Source of the DNA: Saksenaea vasiformis B4078
Taxonomy: Eukaryota; Mucoromycota; Mucoromycetes; Mucorales; Saksenaeaceae
Direction: 5' to 3'
Length of the DNA stretch: 64,000 bases
Assembly (NCBI GenBank): GCA_000697055.1
Contig: JNDT01002339.1
Coordinates: 26,344 to 90,343 of the forward strand
The notes beneath the pieces are model-generated. The model did no database searches. It saw nothing but the letters and a program-made list of their open reading frames with translations, and was not told where the DNA came from. The translations under genes and the position numbers were made by a program. This document shows positions 58,849 through 64,000 of the stretch, in pieces; the first letter of the stretch is position 1; each line of letters opens with the position of its first letter.

Positions 58849-60737
58849 ATGTCAGATCAGGTTCCTGAGACGCATAAACGATCCTTTGGTCAGCCCACAG
58901 CATATAGCCATCCATACTTGATGGAAAAATACGAAGGTTGTTTGTTCACAGCACGAATAATAGCTTGGAATATTGTAATAACCGTTTTGCTTGGTTAGTC
59001 ACACCGGGTATCCCTGTAACGGAATACGAACAGCGGCGGACAAAATTAATGCAATCCTTACCTTCGGGAAGCAAAGTCATTACCGCCGGATACAGTACAC
59101 GCTACATGACAAATAACATATTTTACCCCTTCCACCAAAATACTGATTTTTGGTACCTTTCGGGATTTAATGAACCAGACGCTGCCATGATTTTAGGTCA
59201 GAGAGAAAGAGAGAGGGAGAGACACCGGTCAAACATATGTTTCTAACAAAAGCAACAGAAAAGGATAACTCTTCACGAGGATACAAGCAGATAATGTTTG
59301 TCTTGCCTAAAAACGCACAAGCTGAACTGTGGGATGGTCCCCGCACAGGCATTGAAGGCGTCAAAGAGCTATTTGGCGCCGATGAGGTAAAGAACGAGTA
59401 GAAAAAGCATCGCGTTTCTCATACGTCTTTTGATGAGCCAGGCATACAACAGCTCAGTACTGCCCCAGTTCTTAAAGAAAACTCTTGCCACAGCGGAACA
59501 CGTGTTCGTCGATAGTCCTCTTCTGACGCCTTCACTTTTGTCTGACCAGAAGAACAAGAAGATCATTGATACCGGTAAGACACCCTTGAACAAGTCGTGG
59601 GTTGAGCGCTTTTTTGGGACTTTCCGGGGTGCGTCGAACAGAAGAAGGAACAAGGTTGACTTACTGAGGATGTAAATGCTAGGCAAAACGTCAAAATCCT
59701 TGAAACCTCTCAGTGTTTTGGTCCAAGAACTGAGAACAATCAAAAGTGCTTGTGAAATTGAATTAATGAAAACTTCGGGTTACATTAGTTCAAAGGCATT
59801 TATCGAGGTAGGAGTCATTGCGCGTGATAGGTTTGCATAGAATGGATTCAAACGGGAACTTTCTAGGCTATGAAATGGACAAAACCAGGTCTTTCAGAGG
59901 CACAGCTGTGGGCTAAGTTGGATTATGAATGTCGTATGAGAGGATCAAGCATACTTGCCTACGTGCCAGTAGTTGCAGGCGGTCCAAATGCTTTGTCCCT
60001 TCACTACGTTCGGAATGATATGAGGATGAGGCAAGTAAGGGAATGAGTGACAACTATTTCCTTACTCGATGATAGAGATGGCGACCTCGTCCTGGTGGAC
60101 TGTGGAGGTGAATACAATGGCTATGCTAGCGATATCACTCGTACATGGCCTATTAATGGCAAATTCACCAAGCCTCAGGCTGACCTCTATCAAGTCGTTT
60201 TAAATACGAATAAGGCGTGTGTGAAGGTAATATTAAGATCAAACTGCAGTCGTATGGAGCTAATTTCATGATTAGATGTGTACCGAGCAAGCGAACAAGT
60301 CATTGCATGAAATTCACGAAGAATCAGTGAAGATCATGTTGAAGGAGCTCCACAAGATCGGCTTCAAGGTGGATTCATGGGTAAACGCAAAGACAAAAAG
60401 ACAAAAGAAAAAGGTATAGCTACAGCATACACTTTAACACCTTAACTAGGATCTCCAACGCACCCTCTACCCACACCATGTGGGTCATTATTTAGGACTA
60501 GATGTCCATGATCTGCCTGATGTGACCCGCTCTCGTAAGCTGAAAAAGAACATGGTGGTAACGATCGAACCAGGTCTGTATATCCCATACGATAACCGAT
60601 ACCCTCGCGAATATCAGGGTATTGGTATTCGCATTGAGGACAATGTGGTTGTCGGTGAAACAGATCCTTATGTTTTAACCGCAACTGCCCCCAAAGAAAT
60701 AGTTGATATTGAATTCTGCTGTGCTTCCGGCCAATGA
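58849..60737 (+). CDS. ICP55: Xaa-Pro aminopeptidase, ICP55/XPNPEP3 (M24B) type
   Basis: ICP55-type enzymes trim one residue from imported mitochondrial proteins after presequence removal, stabilising them. The annotated start is ATG 58849 (MSDQVPETHKRSFGQPTAY). The frame stays open upstream to 58746 and encodes a basic leader (RFTRATLPLG...QRAFSGS) that looks like a presequence but contains no ATG. About nine exons follow. The N-terminal domain has YEQRRTKLM, FHQNTDFWYLSGF and AELWDGPRTG. The pita-bread catalytic domain carries all five metal ligands: Asp pair in VLVDCGGEYNGYASDITRTW, His in HHVGHYLGLDVHD, Glu in VVTIEPGLY and Glu in GIGIRIEDNV. The stop is at 60735-60737. The DUS3 gene converges 59 bases away. 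Confidence 0.92.
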
Positions 60738-60796
60738 ACTTTATTTTATCCTTCATTAACCCTAGAGAAAGCGTAGACAATCGATAAACAATCCAG

Positions 60797-63577
60797 TTAA
60801 AAGACAACCATGTACTTTACCTCGAAAGAATTTGCCTTGTGCTTGGGGATAAACTTGAAGTCCTCTGGCGCGGGTCCAAAGAAATATTCGCTGAAACCCA
60901 AAAAGCTGTCAGTCAAGATGTCAAATTGTCATATAAATTACTTGCCTCAATTTGACCCAGTCAGAAGCTTTAGGACTAGCCATAAGCGTCTCCAGATCGT
61001 CACGACCATGATATGGAGGAGCTCGTTCGTTCATTTTCTGAGGAAGCACTTCCAGCAGACCAACAGGGATGTATCTGGATGCCAGTAATTAGGCACGTAG
61101 TTTCGAGGATGCCAACAGCGTTACCTGTACAAAAATGATTGCCACTCGCAAAAGAATCGTCTAGCAGTATTTACACCTTGTGAATCTGTTCCCCAATGTT
61201 CTAAACCATAATCACAGAATCGCTTAAGCATGTCAAATCTTTCTCTAGAAGAAATATCCCAGTGGCGTTGGTTCTTGATTTCATCAAAAATCCACGGCTT
61301 AATCAGCGCGCCTCGACCAATCATGATGCCATCAACCCCGGTTTCTTCTTTGCATCGATTATAGTCTTCAAAACTGAGGACATCGCCGTTTCCTGGTTTC
61401 AGTTAGTCACCCACCTGCAATGTGGCAACCAGACTTACCGTAGAGAGGAATATTATTTGTGAGTTTCTTCACTTCGGCAATGTAGTTCCAGTTTGCCAAC
61501 TTGGTGTAGCGTTGCATACGAGAGCGACCGTGAAGCTAATGAAGGTTCAGAAACTGCTTTATCCTCCGTCTACTTACAGTTCCAAGAGCGATGTTCTGCA
61601 AAAGAGGAGTGTGTCAATTTGTGTATACAAGGCATAACAAAGATAGTATCAACTTACCAGGTCCTCCAATCTAGGAATCAATTTGTGCGCTGTATGCACA
61701 TTTTCCTTCACACCAGTTCTAAATTTCACAGTGACAGGAACATCCAGAGCACGGGTCATGCCTTTCAAAATTTTGTTCATTCTTCCTTTAGCATCCATTA
61801 ATGCTGATCCAGCGCCCTAGGTTAGTCAGTCAGTTAAACCCCTATATAAAAAACAACATTGCTATGATGCCCTTACAGAGTTGAATACAAGATCGATGGG
61901 ACAGCCCATGTTAAGATCAACGAAGTCCACGTCAATCTCATTATTAATAGCTTCGCAAGCCTTAACTACTTGCTCCACCTTGCCACCACAGATCTATACA
62001 GTTGAATTGTCAGAGCCAAGTCTAGGTTACATATCAAAAGTTCTTTTACCTGCACACCAAAGATATCCTCAGAAACGTGTCGCTTTGTGAGCGCCCACTC
62101 TGATTGTTGACCCTACAACACAAATTAGATCAATGCAGAAAAATCTCACAAGCAGCTTACCATGATCAAATTCTTAGCCATCGCCATTTCACCACAGGTT
62201 ATATCAACGCCATACTCTTTACAGATTCTTCTGAAAGGCAAATTTCCAACCTATTTCAGGTCAGTATTTGTCCGCTGCCCTCAGGTATTAATAAATACGT
62301 ACTGTTGTCAATGGCGCCAAGTATGTTTTGTTACTAAAATCGATGAGCTATCGAATGACCCGGTTATCTGACAAATCTATGACCAGCTGTTTCAATACCT
62401 TCTTGTATTGTAGATCGATAGGACCTATTGGCTTTTCTTCAGCCTTCAGGTTCATGTCAATTGCTGGTAAGTCCTGATCAACAGGCGTCTCCACGATCTC
62501 TTCTTTTATCTTTTCATCTGCACTTTCAGGAAGCTCTGAAGCATCCGTCTCAGCTTCCAACTTCTCCTTTTTCAGAGGCGGTTCGGAAGTATCTTGTGCC
62601 TCGCTGTTTTGTTCGCCATTCTCCAGTTCAAGGCGTCTCTTCCGATTTGCAGCCTTCATATCTTCTTCCATCTTGATCTCCGCCTCTACTTCCACCATGT
62701 ATGCCTTGGTTTTTGGGAATTCATACTAGCCATGACGATGTTAAAAGCATAGTCCTTGGAATCCATCTCCAAATCTGTACCTTAAATTTCGCCAGCGCTC
62801 GTTGAGCTTCAGAGGTGATCCCGTTCTTCGTATAGACAGGATTTTTCTTCACCAACTATACATCCAGGGATGTTAAAACCACCATCTTTTTACCTGTCCC
62901 ATTATACCTCTTCGTTAACAATCAGTTTCTTATTGTCGTCAATATGAGCGTTGAGAAATCGGCATTTATAACCTCGGCGACATCTAACCCCATAATTAAC
63001 ATTAATGAAATCACAGCTACGTCCTTACATTCCGAATAAGTCAAATTGAACACATTTTGTACCCAGATCCGCCGGTTTGGTGGCTAAGTAGCCGTCTAAA
63101 TCATGCGAAAATCGACACCTTGGGTGATAAAGGTCATCAATTTTGAACTCTCTGCCATCTTTTCTTACTTCTCGGCAAATGGGCAATCTTCTCCTCTTGC
63201 TGTGTGTTGACAAATCTGTTTTATAAAGGAATTGAGTGTCGCTGATCGATGCTACACCGTTGGTTACCTGGATCGTATCTTCAATGCGCTTTTTACCGCG
63301 CTGACCTTTATTGGCTCCACGAACTCGTTTTTTAGGATTCTTCCAGAAGCTGTTAGCCACGGCTGCTGATATGGACGCACTAACCTCTTCCTTAAACTTA
63401 TTTCCTTCCCCTTCGTCATCGCCAAACACAGCTGAAGTGTCTTCTTCCTTGCCATCTTCAAACCATGTCTCCTTTCGAAATCTATTTACAACATGAGTTT
63501 CATACATTTCTTCTGGCGAATGATACATACTCGGCTTTAATAGGAGCCTGTCCTGCTCGTTTGTCTTGTTCCGTCAT
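60797..63577 (-). CDS. DUS3: tRNA-dihydrouridine(47) synthase DUS3
   Basis: Dus3 reduces uridine 47 in the tRNA variable loop using FMN and NADPH. ATG 63577 ([16 protein letters not shown]) leads through about ten exons to TAA 60797-60799. The N-terminal part has two CCCH-like zinc fingers typical of the Dus3 branch (PRCRFSH and [16 protein letters not shown]) and then a long acidic/basic linker at 62.4-62.7 kb. The TIM-barrel catalytic domain contains [31 protein letters not shown] with the active-site Cys, [22 protein letters not shown] and [12 protein letters not shown]. The C-terminal helical tRNA-binding domain ends EVKYMVVF. A final donor (GAG|GTAAAG) just before the stop could extend the protein, but the contiguous stop is simpler. 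Confidence 0.93.
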
Positions 63578-63802
63578 AGCGATTATATGAGAGCGGTGAG
63601 ATCGCCTTGAAACGAAAAAAGACGACTCTTTTCTACCTGCGTGACTGTCGTGACCGGAGAAGCCTTGTAAGAGTTGCGCACTGACTTTGCGTTGAACAAA
63701 TTTGCGCTAGCTGAATAACACGTTTTTGCGTCATAGAAACTCAGCTGTTCGCCAAAAAGGAATTTGCTGATTTTTGAAGGAAGCGCATCTTTCTCTTGAA
63801 AA
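63578..63802. promoter_or_regulatory. Short divergent promoter of DUS3 and the right-edge gene
   Basis: Only 225 bases separate two start codons pointing away from each other, so both promoters must lie here. No TATA box or named motif is evident. Confidence 0.5.
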
Positions 63803-64000
63803 ATGATGGTTGGCTTATGTGATTATATGGATATCAATGAATTTTTCTCATCTGAAGTCGACATGCATCATGATGATGAACCGAATGAGCTGACAGGATT
63901 GCCTCATTCATATGCAGCTATCTCGAATGAAGTATGGCGGGAAAGAAGTGGTAATGTAGACGATGCCTTTGTGCATATGCGCATGTTGGCAGATGATCGA
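63803..64000 (+). CDS. N-terminal part of an unknown protein, cut by window edge
   Basis: An ATG at 63803 (directly followed by a second ATG) opens a frame with no stop for the remaining 66 codons. The visible residues include YMDINEFFSSEVDMHHDDEP and EVWRERSGNVDDAFVHMRM; the composition is acidic with several His and Met. No family is recognised from this piece. It is divergent from DUS3. Confidence 0.6.
   Translation, partial: MMVGLCDYMDINEFFSSEVDMHHDDEPNELTGLPHSYAAISNEVWRERSGNVDDAFVHMRMLADDR

Overview
The window is nuclear DNA of a filamentous fungus, most likely an early-diverging one (Mucoromycota, Mucorales-like). Almost every gene is split by many short GT-AG introns of about 50-70 bases. 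Intergenic DNA is AT-rich, with long homopolymers and purine microsatellites. The gene content is purely eukaryotic: NOT1, coronin, MER3/HFM1, Vps9, Mvp1, Sec2, Kes1, DUS3, ICP55. A two-propeller (coronin-7 type) coronin and a GPAT3/4-like acyltransferase fit a non-Dikarya fungus better than a yeast. The placement is inference, because no rRNA or other marker is present.

Layout. 1-5 kb: gene-poor, with one decayed ORF (about 1.0-2.6 kb) broken by shifts in A-runs. 5.1-7.0 kb: casein kinase 2 beta (+) and a small membrane protein (-). 9.5-16.7 kb: the CCR4-NOT scaffold NOT1 (-), many exons. 17.5-18.0 kb: a second decayed ORF (+). 19.4-21.2 kb: a polyQ, basic, low-complexity protein (+). 21.4-26.2 kb, all on the minus strand: a small secreted cysteine protein, a Sec2/Rabin-like Rab GEF and the sorting nexin Mvp1. 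27.8-30.0 kb: tRNA CCA-adding enzyme (+). 30.1-33.6 kb: an ATRX/ARIP4-type SNF2 remodeler with an N-terminal SAM domain (-). 33.7-35.1 kb: glycerolipid acyltransferase (-). 35.1-35.9 kb: a Tc1/mariner remnant (+). 37.6-38.1 kb: a spliced Mgr2/ROMO1-like inner-membrane protein (-). 39.4-43.0 kb: dual-propeller coronin (+). 43.1-48.3 kb: meiotic helicase HFM1/MER3 (-). 48.5-50.2 kb: a hexokinase-family protein with an altered catalytic motif (-). 51.5-52.8 kb: Kes1/Osh4-type oxysterol-binding protein (-). 54.4-56.9 kb: Vps9 (-). 58.0-58.15 kb: a tandem hairpin cluster. 58.85-60.7 kb: ICP55-like aminopeptidase (+). 60.8-63.6 kb: DUS3 (-). 63.8 kb to the edge: the start of an unknown gene (+).

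There are no operons. Genes are independent housekeeping loci, but several themes recur: membrane traffic (Sec2, Mvp1, Vps9, Kes1, coronin-7), tRNA maturation (CCA1, DUS3) and mitochondrial quality (Mgr2, ICP55). Three tail-to-tail pairs are separated by only about 60-120 bases: CCA1/remodeler, coronin/HFM1 and ICP55/DUS3.

The most interesting single locus is the hexokinase-like gene at 48.5-50.2 kb. The sequence lacks the catalytic aspartate and the usual phosphate-binding glycine motif but keeps much of the glucose pocket, which suggests a regulatory pseudo-hexokinase. Exon joins were made by eye from splice signals and reading frame. Gene spans are more certain than individual internal exon ends.
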